In this document: positions 56,301 to 64,000 of the stretch, one piece after another | How the letters are laid out: each line of letters starts with the position of its first letter | Position numbering within the stretch: the first letter of the stretch is position 1 | From: Streptomyces violaceusniger | GTDB taxonomy: Bacteria > Actinomycetota > Actinomycetes > Streptomycetales > Streptomycetaceae | DNA: 64,000 nt | Assembly: GCA_005405945.1 (NCBI GenBank) | Contig: BJHW01000001.1 | Span: forward strand, 8,804,001-8,868,000 | Reading direction: 5' to 3' | The notes under the pieces: generated by a model | What the model was told of the DNA's origin: nothing | The model's input: only the letters and a program-made list of their open reading frames with translations | Databases searched by the model: none | Made by a program: the position numbers and the translations under genes

Positions 56301-59300
56301 TCCGGCTTCGCCTCCGCCGTCTCCTCCATCACCTCCGCGGGCCGCTATCTGCGCACCGGTGAGCTGGACTTCGCGCTCGCGGGCGGGATCAACGGCAACA
56401 GCCTCCCCGAGTACCGGACGCTGATCGGCGAGCTGCTGCCGCCGCAGGCCCGGGAACTCGCCGAGGGCGCCTTCCTGTTCGCGCTCACCACCGAGGAGCG
56501 GGCCCGCGCCGCCGGGCTCGACGTGCTCGCGTACGTGGACGAACCGCTCGGCGCCGTCGAGGCGGGCCGCGGGGAGGCCGCCCCGGAGGAGATCCTGCTG
56601 TGCGGCGCGCCCGCGCCCGAGCACGCCCGCTACCTGGGCGCGGCCGGCGGCCTCGCCGTCCTCAAGGCGCTGCACCGGCCCTCGGGGACCGTGGAGATCG
56701 CCACCGACGAGAGCGAGGGCGCCGCCGGGGCCCGGCTCCGGCTGACCATCCCGGGTGACGGCCCCGAGTCCCATGGCCCGGAGTCCGAGGGTCACCAGGC
56801 GGTCCCGGCCGCGCTGCCCGCCGCGTTCGCCACCGACGGCCGGCTCGCGGACGGCGCCCCCGTACGAGTGCGCCGCCAGGTGCCCGTCCTGACCGAGCTG
56901 CCCGCGCGCACCGTGCGCGAGCGCGTCCCGTTCCTCCCCGCGGGGGCGGTGGTGCTCACCGACGCCCCCGGGCCGCTCGCCGCCGCCGCGCCGCCGGACG
57001 CGGACCTCACCGTCCTGTCCACGGCGCCGCTCGCGGCCCCGCGCCCCGGCTGGCACCACCTGCCGGAGGTCACCGAGGAGTCGGTCCGCCGGGCCCTGGC
57101 GGGCGCGGGACCCGGGGTCACCCACCTCAGGGTGGTGGGTGACCTCGGCCGGGCGGCCACGGACGGCCCCGCGCCCGCCCTCACCGCCCTGCACGACGCC
57201 GCCTATCTGACGCTCCAGCACCTCTACGACGACCTCGGCGACCCCGGCTCCTCGGCCGTGGCGCTGCTGCTGGACGCCGCGCCGGGCGGCATCCCGCATC
57301 CGTACACCGGGCTCTTCACCGGGCTGTGGAAGACCGCGGCCCTGGAGCGCGACGCCTGCCTCGCCTTCACGCTGTGCACCTCGGCCACCGACCTCACCGA
57401 GGCGATGGCCCGCGCGGAGGAGGAGAGCGCGGTGGAGCGGGTCTTCCCGGCGGTGTTCGACCTCGACGGCGTGCGGATGGCGTATCTGCTCTCCGACGAG
57501 CCGAACGACCTGGGAGCGGGGGCGCCCGCCGTCCTCGGCCCGGACTCGGTCGTGGTGGTCGCCGGGGGCGCCCGGGGCATCACCGCCGAGGTGGTCAAGG
57601 CGGTGGCCGAGCACTTCCGGCCCCGGATCTACGTCCTGGGCAGCAACTCCCTCGACGACTACCCACCGGAGACGTACCAGGGCACCGACGAGGAGTTCGC
57701 CGCCCGCCGAGCCGGCTACATCAAGACGGAGCTCGCCCGGCGCGACGGCCGCACCGTGGCCGACATCAACCGCGCCTTCGACCGCATGGTCAACGCCCGC
57801 CGGGCGAAGCGGAACCTGGACGAGATGGCTGCCCACAGCGGCGCCGGCCGGGTCACCTACCTCGCCTGCGACATGCGCGACGGCGCGGCGGTGGACCGGG
57901 CGATCGGCCGGGTCCTGGACGAGCGGGGGCGGGTCGATCTGCTGGTCAACGCCGCCGGGCTGCAGCGCTCGGGGCTGATCAAGGACAAGGGCTTCGCCGA
58001 GTTCACCGCCATCCGCGATCTGAAGCTGGACTCCTACCTTCACCTCAAGCGCGCGCTGCGTACCGCACCGCCCCGGCTGTGGTGCAACTTCGGCTCGCTG
58101 CTGGGCTACTTCGGACAGCTGGGGGAGGCCGACTACGCCGCGGCCAACGACTTCCTGGCCGCCGCCGCGACCCACACCCGCGCCACCGATGCGCCGACGG
58201 ACGAGTTCACCATCGGCTGGACGCTGTGGGAAGGCGTCGGCATGGGCGCCAACGAGCTGACCAAGGCGTACTACGAGCGCGCGGGCTCGTACAGCAACAT
58301 GGCCATCGCCGAGGGCATCCACCACTTCGTCCAGGAGCTCCACGCTCCCGTGCGGCGCCCCTCCGTGGTCCACCTCGGCGATGCCGAGCGCGCCACGGTG
58401 GAGCGCTTCTACCCCGGCTACCTGGGCACCACCGGCGAGGCGGAGCGGCCCGGGTTCTTCCTGCGCCGACTGGTGGAGTCCGACGAGCGGTCCGTGGTCT
58501 ACGAGTGCCCCTTCGACCTGGACACCGACGGCTATCTCGAACACCACACGGTGCGCGGCGAGGCCACCCTGCCCGGCACCTTCGTCACCGAACTGGCCGC
58601 CGAGGCCGCCCGGGCCCTGGTCCCCGGCAAGCGGGTGATCGCCTTCGAGGACCTGCGCTTCGAGCACTTCCTGCGGGTCTACCGCGACATCCCGGCCGGC
58701 CCCAGGCGCATCCGCGCCGAGCTGGTGGACACCCCCGGGGACGTGACCGTCGTCCAGGTGCGGATCACCGAGGACGTGGTCGCGCCCAGCGGGGTGGTCC
58801 TGGTCAAGGACCGGGTGCACTTCCTGGCCCGGGTGCTGCTCGACAGCGAGCCGCCCACCGCGCCGCGCTGGGAGGAGTGGCCGACGGGGGAGGAGACCCC
58901 GGTGCCCGACCCGTACCACCAGCCCGGCTCCCCGGTGCGGCTGACCGGCCCCTTCGTCTCCACCACCGACACCCGGATCCACCCCCGGGGCAAGCGTGCC
59001 CGCTACGCGCCCGGCATCCCGGCCTGCGACCCGGTGTGGTCCCGCTTCACCGTGCCGAGCATCCTGCTCGACGGGCTGGCCCGGGTGGGCGTGCTGGACC
59101 TGGTCGACGGCCATCTGGTGCCGGTGGCCGCGCCGCTGTCGATCCGCCGGATCGATCTGTACGAGGAGATCAGCGACCACGACCTGGCCGCCTCCGGGGA
59201 GGGCATCGACCTCTTCGTCACCCCGCCCGGCTTCGATCTGACGGCCGACACCATCAGCAACCGCTTCGTGGCGGTGCGGCCCGACGGCCGGATGCTGCTC

Positions 59301-59402
59301 CAGATGAAGGACATGCGGGCCACCCTCATCGGCTACATCGACGCCGAGACCGGCGAGGCCGTCCCCCTGGAGCAGGCACCGGCGGGGGAGGACCGGACAT
59401 GA
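53391..59402 (+). CDS. Iterative PKS/FAS: FabL-type ER - KS - CLF - KR - DH (2003 aa)
   Basis: A 2003-residue multidomain synthase. Order: (1) SDR domain, about 1-258, with VTGGSKGVGKA and active site Tyr154-X6-Lys161 (NYAACAPAK), the spacing of FabL/FabI enoyl reductases rather than ketoreductases. (2) A Pro/Glu/Ala linker to about 318. (3) KS, about 320-775, with Cys523 (VDTACSSSL), His657 (NAHATGT) and His693 (SLIGHTGW). (4) KS-like domain, about 800-1125, with Phe973 at the Cys position (DSGFAS), i.e. a chain-length-factor-like partner. (5) KR, about 1390-1640 (AGGARGIT, Ser1569, Tyr1582). (6) Double-hotdog DH with His1719 in H-x3-G-x4-P. No AT or carrier. A downstream ATGA overlap couples it to the 800-residue KR-DH gene. 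Confidence 0.9.
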   Translation: MKDLTGKVALVTGGSKGVGKAIARTLAARGADIVLNYFHSHDQAKRTRDELVASGARVELARASVARQEQVDRMFAEIDERHGRLDILVNSAANGALLPLAEVTDEDIAKAIDTNYKGGLRCARAAAPLMARGGGGSIVTVSALGGSQMVMANYAACAPAKAAAEAATRYLAVEYAPLGIRVNTASAAMLESEVADKFPRAREMQEVIARATPFGRLGTPEEFADVVAFLASDASRWITGQVVLADGGLTLGAALMSPPAVAPVREEAAPEPEPVAVHEPVVAPEPVLAPEPQPVVAPEPVAAQPAPAPETPPDAPDVPDDAIAVVGMGLAVAGANSPEEFWKLRTTGDELFVKIPRDRWRHENFHAVDTAAEDKAYADRCVFITDFQAAPGSVDSMAEGADDHELTTMWLRHSLVQALDGVRHQDSDRCSFVVGYTPDGSQHLEEAGVLDSVTRMTHDILEDLPLDDGERTALGGDIEAALNRRYWRAGQDRSRFLPHRVGELAMRGLLPPSTELHMVDTACSSSLYAIDIAAKGLLMGKQDIAVCGGAFALAPRGTVLFSKLQGLSKRGEVHALDEDADGVIFADGAALVVLKRLSRARADGDRVLGVLRAFGSSSDGKGKAIYAPNAAGQSLAVRRALEAGEVEGGAVSWVNAHATGTPAGDLAEFTTLREYYGTAGPAAVTSNKSLIGHTGWAAGVVSLIENLLGLAEHTIPGQFRFSRPREDFRLAETGLEITPEHKGWPERTGGPRLAAVSGFGFGGTNAHLIVSEHRARPAAANAAADRAPATVTKVPDTGSRVAIVGWSAHLPGLEGREEVTRWLGGGPRPRDSFGDEYPAPPFSKVRLPPKTIRALDRCQLMIVECAHQLRDQMPDFWRERALKTGVFVGHMGPTRAAMLYANRCYLDDIAEALGELSSDALPGVLERLGDRVRGMIPASNEDSFPGQMPNIISARVANYFDLNGPNMTMDSGFASAVSSITSAGRYLRTGELDFALAGGINGNSLPEYRTLIGELLPPQARELAEGAFLFALTTEERARAAGLDVLAYVDEPLGAVEAGRGEAAPEEILLCGAPAPEHARYLGAAGGLAVLKALHRPSGTVEIATDESEGAAGARLRLTIPGDGPESHGPESEGHQAVPAALPAAFATDGRLADGAPVRVRRQVPVLTELPARTVRERVPFLPAGAVVLTDAPGPLAAAAPPDADLTVLSTAPLAAPRPGWHHLPEVTEESVRRALAGAGPGVTHLRVVGDLGRAATDGPAPALTALHDAAYLTLQHLYDDLGDPGSSAVALLLDAAPGGIPHPYTGLFTGLWKTAALERDACLAFTLCTSATDLTEAMARAEEESAVERVFPAVFDLDGVRMAYLLSDEPNDLGAGAPAVLGPDSVVVVAGGARGITAEVVKAVAEHFRPRIYVLGSNSLDDYPPETYQGTDEEFAARRAGYIKTELARRDGRTVADINRAFDRMVNARRAKRNLDEMAAHSGAGRVTYLACDMRDGAAVDRAIGRVLDERGRVDLLVNAAGLQRSGLIKDKGFAEFTAIRDLKLDSYLHLKRALRTAPPRLWCNFGSLLGYFGQLGEADYAAANDFLAAAATHTRATDAPTDEFTIGWTLWEGVGMGANELTKAYYERAGSYSNMAIAEGIHHFVQELHAPVRRPSVVHLGDAERATVERFYPGYLGTTGEAERPGFFLRRLVESDERSVVYECPFDLDTDGYLEHHTVRGEATLPGTFVTELAAEAARALVPGKRVIAFEDLRFEHFLRVYRDIPAGPRRIRAELVDTPGDVTVVQVRITEDVVAPSGVVLVKDRVHFLARVLLDSEPPTAPRWEEWPTGEETPVPDPYHQPGSPVRLTGPFVSTTDTRIHPRGKRARYAPGIPACDPVWSRFTVPSILLDGLARVGVLDLVDGHLVPVAAPLSIRRIDLYEEISDHDLAASGEGIDLFVTPPGFDLTADTISNRFVAVRPDGRMLLQMKDMRATLIGYIDAETGEAVPLEQAPAGEDRT

Positions 59403-61801
59403 CCGCGACTCAGGAGGACGCGCCGGTCCAGCCGGTGACCCGGATGGTGTGGCGGCTCACCGAGCTGCCCCGTCCCGCCGGGCCGCACCCCCGGCTGGTG
59501 GGCTTGCGGGTGCTGCTGATCGGCGGCGAGGAGGACATCGCCGCCGGTGTGGAGCGCGAGCTGAAGGAGCACGGCGCGCTGGTGCGCCGGGGGCCCGGCG
59601 GCCCCGGCCCCGTGGACGCCGTCGTCGACCTCACCGTGGGCCGGGCGTACGATCCGGACCGGGCCGCCTCCGCCGGGTCCTGGCGGCGGGCGCTGACCGA
59701 GACCGTGACCGCGCTGCGCGGGGTCTACGACGACTGGGCGGCCGAGACCGCAGCGGACCGGCTGTGCTACCTCGCCGTCAGCTACCTCGGCGGCGGGATG
59801 GGCCAGCATCCGCGGGACGGTCTCGAGCAGCCGCTGGGTGGCATCTGGGCGGGGCTCGCCAAGACCCTGCACCGGGAGTTCCCCAACGTGGCCGCCCGCG
59901 TCGTCGACATCGACCTGCCCGCCTCCGCCGAACTCCCCGGCATCGTCGCCGCCGAGCTCGGCCGCACCGGTGAGATCGAGGTCGGCTACCGCGACGGCCG
60001 CCGGTACACCCTCACCCCCGAGGACCGGCCCGTGGCCGCGCCCGCCCTCACCCTCGGCCCCGAGGACACCGTGCTGATCTCCGGCGGTGGCCGCGGCATC
60101 GGCTGGGAGCTGGCCCGGTCGCTGGCCGCCCGGCACGGCGTACGGGTCGTGGTGACCGGCCGGGAGCCGTTCCCCAGCGGGGACGAGCCCTGGTTCGGTG
60201 TGGACGAGGCCGGGTGGAGGCGTTACGAGAAGCAGGTCTGGGCGGGCCGCGCCAAGGGCGAGTCGCCCGCCGTGGTCCGCGGCCGGCTGGCCCGCAGCCG
60301 CCGGCTGTGGGAGCTGGCCACCCATGTGACCTCCGCCCGGCGGGAGGGGCTGCGCATCGAGTACGCGCGCTGCGACTTCACCGACCGCACCCAGGTGCGC
60401 GCGCTCATCCGGCGCGAGGACGCGCTGGAGGGCGGCCGGCTCGCCGGGGTGGTGCACAACGCCGGGGTGGACACCTCCGCCCGGCTGCCGAAGAAGACCG
60501 ACGAGGAGATCCTGCGCACCGTCGAGGTCAAGATCGAGGGCTTCCTCAACGTCTTCGAGGAGGTGCGGGGGCGCGACCTGAAGTTCTTCTGCAGCGTCGG
60601 CTCCCTCACCGGACGGCTCGGCGGCATGGTCGGCCAGCTCGAGTACGCGGCGGCCAACGACGGTCTCGCGCGGCTGGGCCAGTGGGCCGCCCGGCGGGCC
60701 GCGTTCCCCGTGATGACCCTCGCCTGGCCCACCTGGGACCGCATCGGGCTGATCGCCAACTTCGCCGCCACCCTGCGCTACATGGCCGCGATCGACGTGG
60801 CGGACGGTCTTGAGCGCTGGCGGGCCGAACTCCTGGCGGGGTCCGAGGGCGAGGTCACCTTCGTCGGGCCGCTGGGCAAGGCCATCGACCCGGGGCAGGC
60901 CATCGGCTATCCGGTGGTGCCCGCGCTGCCCGGCTTCGCCACCGCCTATCCGAAGATCTTCCACCTCGGTGAGGTGACCTCCTACCAGCCGCACGCCCAT
61001 CTGACGGCACGCGTCGTCCTCGACCCCGAACACACCCCCGCGCTCGGCGACTTCCGCATCGACGGCGCCCCCGCGCTGCCGCCCTCCCTCCTGCTGGAGA
61101 ACGCCCTGCGGGCCGCCGAATGGATCGTCCCGGAGGACTTCCCCGCGCTGCGGGCCGGTGCGCTGGAGGAGATCGTGGTGCCGCTGGCGCTGCTGCGCCT
61201 CGACGGCCCCGCGATCCGGCTGGTCCGCGAGATCCGCGGCTTCCACGAGGGACACGACTGGATCGTGGAGGTCCGCTACCGCCACGAAGGCGCGGAGGGC
61301 GGCCCGGAGGCGAGCCTGCGCATCGTCCACGAGACCGGCGCGCCACGGCCGCCCGCGCCGCCGCGCCCCGACGTCCAGCAGACCACCACCCTCCGCTCCG
61401 GGCCGCCCTTCCTGCACTGGCGCGGCGCCGTGGTGCCGCTCAGCGCATGGACGGCGGGGTCGGCGGGGTCGGCGGCGCCGGAGGGCGGCCGCCTGGTGGC
61501 CGAGGTCCCGCGCTGCCTGCCGGTCGACCTGTGGGCGACGCCGTACGTACCCGGGACCGCCCTTCCGATCGCCGCGCTGGAGAACGTGGTGCGGCGGTGC
61601 ACCACCCGGGGCGACGGCCTCTCGGTCACCGCCGACCCCCTGATCCTCGGCCGGATCGCACCCCACTCCGCCGAGCGCGGACCCACCCGTGTCGAGGGCG
61701 ATCCCTCGCTCGGCGTCTGGCGGATCACCGACGCAGACTCCGGGGACCCCGTGGCGACCGTCTCGGGACTCTCCGGCCCGCTGGGAAACACGACGGAATA
61801 G
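59399..61801 (+). CDS. Second synthase subunit: KR plus degenerate DH (800 aa)
   Basis: An 800-residue protein coupled to the previous gene by ATGA. Residues about 40-220 form a KR-associated structural region. The catalytic KR follows (LISGGGRGIG, about 228-237; Ser402 and Tyr416 with YAAAN), including a basic insertion (VRGRLARSRR...) like PUFA-type KRs. After it, residues about 530-690 form a hotdog domain where the catalytic His of H-x3-G-x4-P is Phe552 (FRIDGAPALP), so dehydratase activity is unlikely. This half could bind chain or contribute to dimerisation, as pseudo-DH domains do in other systems. A second hotdog-like half runs to the C-terminus. Confidence 0.85.
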   Translation: MTATQEDAPVQPVTRMVWRLTELPRPAGPHPRLVGLRVLLIGGEEDIAAGVERELKEHGALVRRGPGGPGPVDAVVDLTVGRAYDPDRAASAGSWRRALTETVTALRGVYDDWAAETAADRLCYLAVSYLGGGMGQHPRDGLEQPLGGIWAGLAKTLHREFPNVAARVVDIDLPASAELPGIVAAELGRTGEIEVGYRDGRRYTLTPEDRPVAAPALTLGPEDTVLISGGGRGIGWELARSLAARHGVRVVVTGREPFPSGDEPWFGVDEAGWRRYEKQVWAGRAKGESPAVVRGRLARSRRLWELATHVTSARREGLRIEYARCDFTDRTQVRALIRREDALEGGRLAGVVHNAGVDTSARLPKKTDEEILRTVEVKIEGFLNVFEEVRGRDLKFFCSVGSLTGRLGGMVGQLEYAAANDGLARLGQWAARRAAFPVMTLAWPTWDRIGLIANFAATLRYMAAIDVADGLERWRAELLAGSEGEVTFVGPLGKAIDPGQAIGYPVVPALPGFATAYPKIFHLGEVTSYQPHAHLTARVVLDPEHTPALGDFRIDGAPALPPSLLLENALRAAEWIVPEDFPALRAGALEEIVVPLALLRLDGPAIRLVREIRGFHEGHDWIVEVRYRHEGAEGGPEASLRIVHETGAPRPPAPPRPDVQQTTTLRSGPPFLHWRGAVVPLSAWTAGSAGSAAPEGGRLVAEVPRCLPVDLWATPYVPGTALPIAALENVVRRCTTRGDGLSVTADPLILGRIAPHSAERGPTRVEGDPSLGVWRITDADSGDPVATVSGLSGPLGNTTE

Positions 61802-61812
61802 AAAGGCAGTTC

Positions 61813-62250
61813 ATGTCCACTCCCGAGCAGAACAAGGCCGTCCTCGAGCGCTACTACGAGGAGTGCCTCAACAAGGGCAACCTGGACGTCATCTACGAGG
61901 GCGCCACCGAGGACCACATCAGCCACGGCACCGCCGCCAACGGCAAGGAGGGCGTGGAACACCTGAAGGAGTGGGTGCGGCTGCAGCGCGCCTCCTTCCC
62001 CGACCTCCACGTCACCGTGGACGACTGGATCCTGGAGGGGAACAAGGTCGTCAGCCGCTTCACCGCGCGCGGCACCCACACCGGCGACGACTACGCGGGA
62101 CTCATCCCTGCACAGGGCCGCAAGCTGGAGATCCCCGGCATCGTCATCGACGAGTTCAACGACGAGGGCAAGATCGTGGAGAGCTGGTTCTCCATGGACT
62201 CCTACGACCTCGCCACCCAGCTCGGGGCGTTCGACGCGCCCCCCGCGTGA
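61813..62250 (+). CDS. SnoaL-like protein (ester cyclase family)
   Basis: A 145-residue small alpha+beta barrel protein of the SnoaL/nuclear transport factor 2 superfamily. Members include aldol cyclases of polyketide pathways, ester cyclases and hydrolases. The start VLERYYEECLNKGNLD and the segment HVTVDDWILEGNKVVSRFTARG, then WFSMDSYDLATQLG, match the family. The ATG at 61813 follows GAAAGGCAG, 11 bp after the synthase stop, so it is in the same operon. It could cyclise or release the chain, because no thioesterase is seen in the window. That role is inferred. Confidence 0.85.
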   Translation: MSTPEQNKAVLERYYEECLNKGNLDVIYEGATEDHISHGTAANGKEGVEHLKEWVRLQRASFPDLHVTVDDWILEGNKVVSRFTARGTHTGDDYAGLIPAQGRKLEIPGIVIDEFNDEGKIVESWFSMDSYDLATQLGAFDAPPA

Positions 62251-63173
62251 CCGGCCACGAGCCGGCCCCGGGCTCCGGGGCCGGCATCCCGGTCCTCATC
62301 ACCGGCTGCTCCTCCGGCATCGGCCGCGCGTGCGCGCTGCGGCTGCACCGGGCCGGACACGCCGTGTACGCCACCGCGCGGCGGCCCGAGACGCTGGCGG
62401 AGCTCGCGGGCTTGAGCATCCGCACCATGGCCCTCGACGTCACCGACGAGGAGTCCATGGCCTCCGCGGTCGCCAAGGTCGAGGCGGAACACGGCGCGGT
62501 CGGGGCCCTGGTCAACAGCGCCGGCTACGCCATGTCGGGCTGTATCGAGGAGGCCTCCCTGGCCGAGGTGCGCGAGCAGTTCGAGACCAATGTGTACGGC
62601 CTGGTCCGGCTCAGCCAGCTGGTGCTGCCCGCGATGCGCGCCCACGGCGGCGGCACCATCGTCAACATCTCCTCCATCTTCGGCCGTTACGCCGTCCCCG
62701 GGTCGGGCTTCTACAACGCCACCAAGCACGCCGTGGAAGCGCTCAGCGACTCCCTGCGCAACGAGGTGGCCGACTTCGGGGTGCGGGTCGTGCTCGTCGA
62801 GCCGGGCCCGGTGCGCACCACCCGCTTCGGCGCCACCTACGTGGCCAATCTGCGGCCGGTGAGCCGGACGTACGAGACCTTCCGCCGGGAGAGCGCCGAG
62901 TACTTCGAGGCGATCTACACCGGCAGCCGCCGGACCCTGGCGGGCACCTTCGCGATCCAGTCGGACGATGTGGCCCGCCGGGTGGCGAAGGTGGTGGCCA
63001 AGGGCGCCCGCGGCTCCCGGCCGCGCGCCCGCTACCCCGTCGGACTCCTCGCCCACAGCACGATCGCCCTGCGGCGCCTCACCTCCGACGTCCTTTTCGA
63101 CCATCTCTTCGTGCGCCGCCTGTTTCCGGTGCCCCGCGGGCCGCGGCCGCGAAAGCAAGGAGACCACCGATGA
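62247..63173 (+). CDS. Classical short-chain dehydrogenase/reductase
   Basis: A 308-residue NAD(P)-dependent SDR. TGCSSGIGRA (cofactor), NSAGYAMSG, and the catalytic YNATK with upstream NISSIFGR are intact. The C-terminal extension (residues about 250-308) with a basic tail (PRGPRPRKQGDHR) is longer than usual and may reach the membrane or a partner. GTG at 62247 overlaps the SnoaL-like stop, and the P450 gene starts with ATGA overlap at its end. A keto/hydroxy tailoring role is likely. Confidence 0.9.
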   Translation: MTGHEPAPGSGAGIPVLITGCSSGIGRACALRLHRAGHAVYATARRPETLAELAGLSIRTMALDVTDEESMASAVAKVEAEHGAVGALVNSAGYAMSGCIEEASLAEVREQFETNVYGLVRLSQLVLPAMRAHGGGTIVNISSIFGRYAVPGSGFYNATKHAVEALSDSLRNEVADFGVRVVLVEPGPVRTTRFGATYVANLRPVSRTYETFRRESAEYFEAIYTGSRRTLAGTFAIQSDDVARRVAKVVAKGARGSRPRARYPVGLLAHSTIALRRLTSDVLFDHLFVRRLFPVPRGPRPRKQGDHR

Positions 63174-64000
63174 CCACAGCGACCTCCGCGCCGCGCATCG
63201 CACCCGGCCCAAGGGCGCCCCGCTGCTGGGCAGCCTGGGCCCCTGGAAGCGGAACACCGCCGAATTCCTGCTCGGTCTGCAGCGCGACCACGGCGAGATC
63301 GTCCGGATGCGGCTCGGCCCGTTCCTGGTGCACCAGGTGACCGAGCCCGAGGCGGTGCGCCGGGTGCTGGTGGAGAACAACGGCAACTACGTCCGCGGCC
63401 CGCTCTACGAGCAGTTCGGCGTCGTCATGGGCAAGGGACTGCTCACCACCGACGGCGAGTTCTGGCGCGCCCACCGGCGGGCGGTGCAGCCGGTCTTCCT
63501 CAAGAACGCCATCACCGACATCATCCCCAACATCGTCCGGGCCACCGAGGAGATGCTGGAGACCTGGGAGCGCAAGGCCGCCGCCGGTGAGCCGGTCGAC
63601 CTGATGACCGACATGCTGCGGCTGACCCTGGTCACCCTCTCCCGCTCGCTGTTCGCCTACGACATCAAGCCGGACTCGGCCCTGCTGAAGACGATCGTGG
63701 ACGATGTGGTCGAGGTGATGTTCCGCCGCGGCACCGCCACCGAGATGCTGCCCTCCTGGGTGCCGACGGACCGTCAGCGCAAGATCCTCAGAATCCACCG
63801 GGTCTTCGACCGCATCGTGGCCGATGTGCGCCGGAGTTACGCCGAGACGGGGGAGGGGCCGCTGATCGCGCTGATGGAGCGGGCCACCGACCCGGCCACC
63901 GGTGAGCCCTGGACCGATCAGCAGATCAAGGACGAACTCCTCACGGTCTATCTGGCCGGCCACGAGACCACCGCCGTCGCCCTGTGCTGGACGCTGCTGT
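63170..64000 (+). CDS. Cytochrome P450, 3' end outside window (frame-broken)
   Basis: The N-terminal part of a P450 monooxygenase. One C added near 63208 turns the early frame into APGPKGAPLLGSLGPWKRNTAEF, followed by LQRDHGEIVRMRLGP. The C helix (GEFWRAHRRAVQPVF) and the I-helix oxygen-activation motif AGHETT near 63960 are present. The haem-binding Cys loop lies beyond 64000. The start is the ATGA overlap with the SDR gene. Probably oxidises the synthase product. The gene has no stop within the window because it runs off the end. Confidence 0.88.

Noticed and set aside
53268..59180. 1970-codon open frame on the minus strand opposite the synthase
   Set aside because: It mirrors the domain-bearing plus-strand gene, has biased composition (G, V, R, H, Q), no domains and no ribosome-binding site. 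It is an antisense effect of high GC.
1..64000. Prophage, integrative element or insertion sequence
   Set aside because: No integrase, transposase, phage structural gene or tRNA attachment site was found. The repeats are non-coding.

Overview
The window is very GC-rich, gene-dense actinomycete DNA, almost certainly Streptomyces. The signs are strong third-position G/C bias, many GTG starts, ATGA/GTGA start-stop overlaps, and families typical of the genus (DUF5941, SCO6745-type, LPFR small protein, HicB-like orphan, DUF4097). No rRNA, tRNA, CRISPR array, transposase or integrase was seen.

Layout. 0.2-3.7 kb: a 3' remnant of endonuclease V, a DUF1203 gene, and a two-gene sialic-acid-type operon (DapA/NanA-family lyase, NanT-like transporter) behind a promoter/operator. 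3.8-8.8 kb: a beta-oxidation block (CaiB/BaiF CoA transferase, thiolase, FadB-type fusion enzyme). 9.2-12 kb: LysR regulator with a divergent alpha/beta hydrolase, then a MerR regulator. 12.2-20.3 kb: secreted GH2 beta-galactosidase carrying a LamG insertion, MpaB-family protein, HicB-like protein, DUF4097 protein, and a DrrA/DrrB-type ABC exporter. 20.4-25.7 kb: three secreted peptidases (M1, S15 X-Pro dipeptidyl-peptidase, M14). 25.9-32.1 kb: BCCT transporter, an unknown protein, Tex, and a 46-aa LPFR protein. 32.2-33.7 kb: a gene-free block dominated by a tandem array of 25-bp units. 33.8-39.1 kb: SCO6745-family protein, enoyl-CoA hydratase, anti-sigma-type ATPase, IPP isomerase, cation diffusion facilitator and GalE. 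39.4-47.0 kb: a compact operon for an exported phospho-polyol/glycan surface polymer (DUF5941 CDP-alcohol transferase, nucleotidyltransferase, glycerol-1-phosphate-dehydrogenase-like enzyme, second CDP-alcohol transferase, GT2, TagG/TagH ABC exporter), closed by a strong terminator. 47.1-48.0 kb: an IclR regulator.

48.1-64.0 kb (continuing past the right edge) is the most interesting region: an iterative, PUFA-synthase-like type I polyketide/fatty-acid synthase locus. It has a LuxR-type regulator, DHA2 exporter, FAD oxidoreductase, AT-ACP didomain, a 2003-aa protein (FabL-type SDR enoyl reductase, KS, KS-like chain-length factor, KR, DH), an 800-aa KR plus degenerate DH protein, a SnoaL-like protein, an SDR and a cytochrome P450. 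Together these give a full reductive cycle, with the enoyl reductase supplied by a FabL-like domain with a Y(X)6K active site fused in front of the KS. In PUFA synthases that role belongs to PfaD, and in modular PKSs to an MDR domain.

Two global features matter for interpretation. First, fifteen otherwise intact genes are interrupted by about two dozen frame breaks, every one of which is repaired by adding one base, usually in a G or C run. This looks like systematic deletion error in the sequence, so these genes are annotated as genes rather than pseudogenes. Second, a family of palindromic intergenic elements recurs behind many genes and seems to have seeded the 25-bp array at 32.5 kb.
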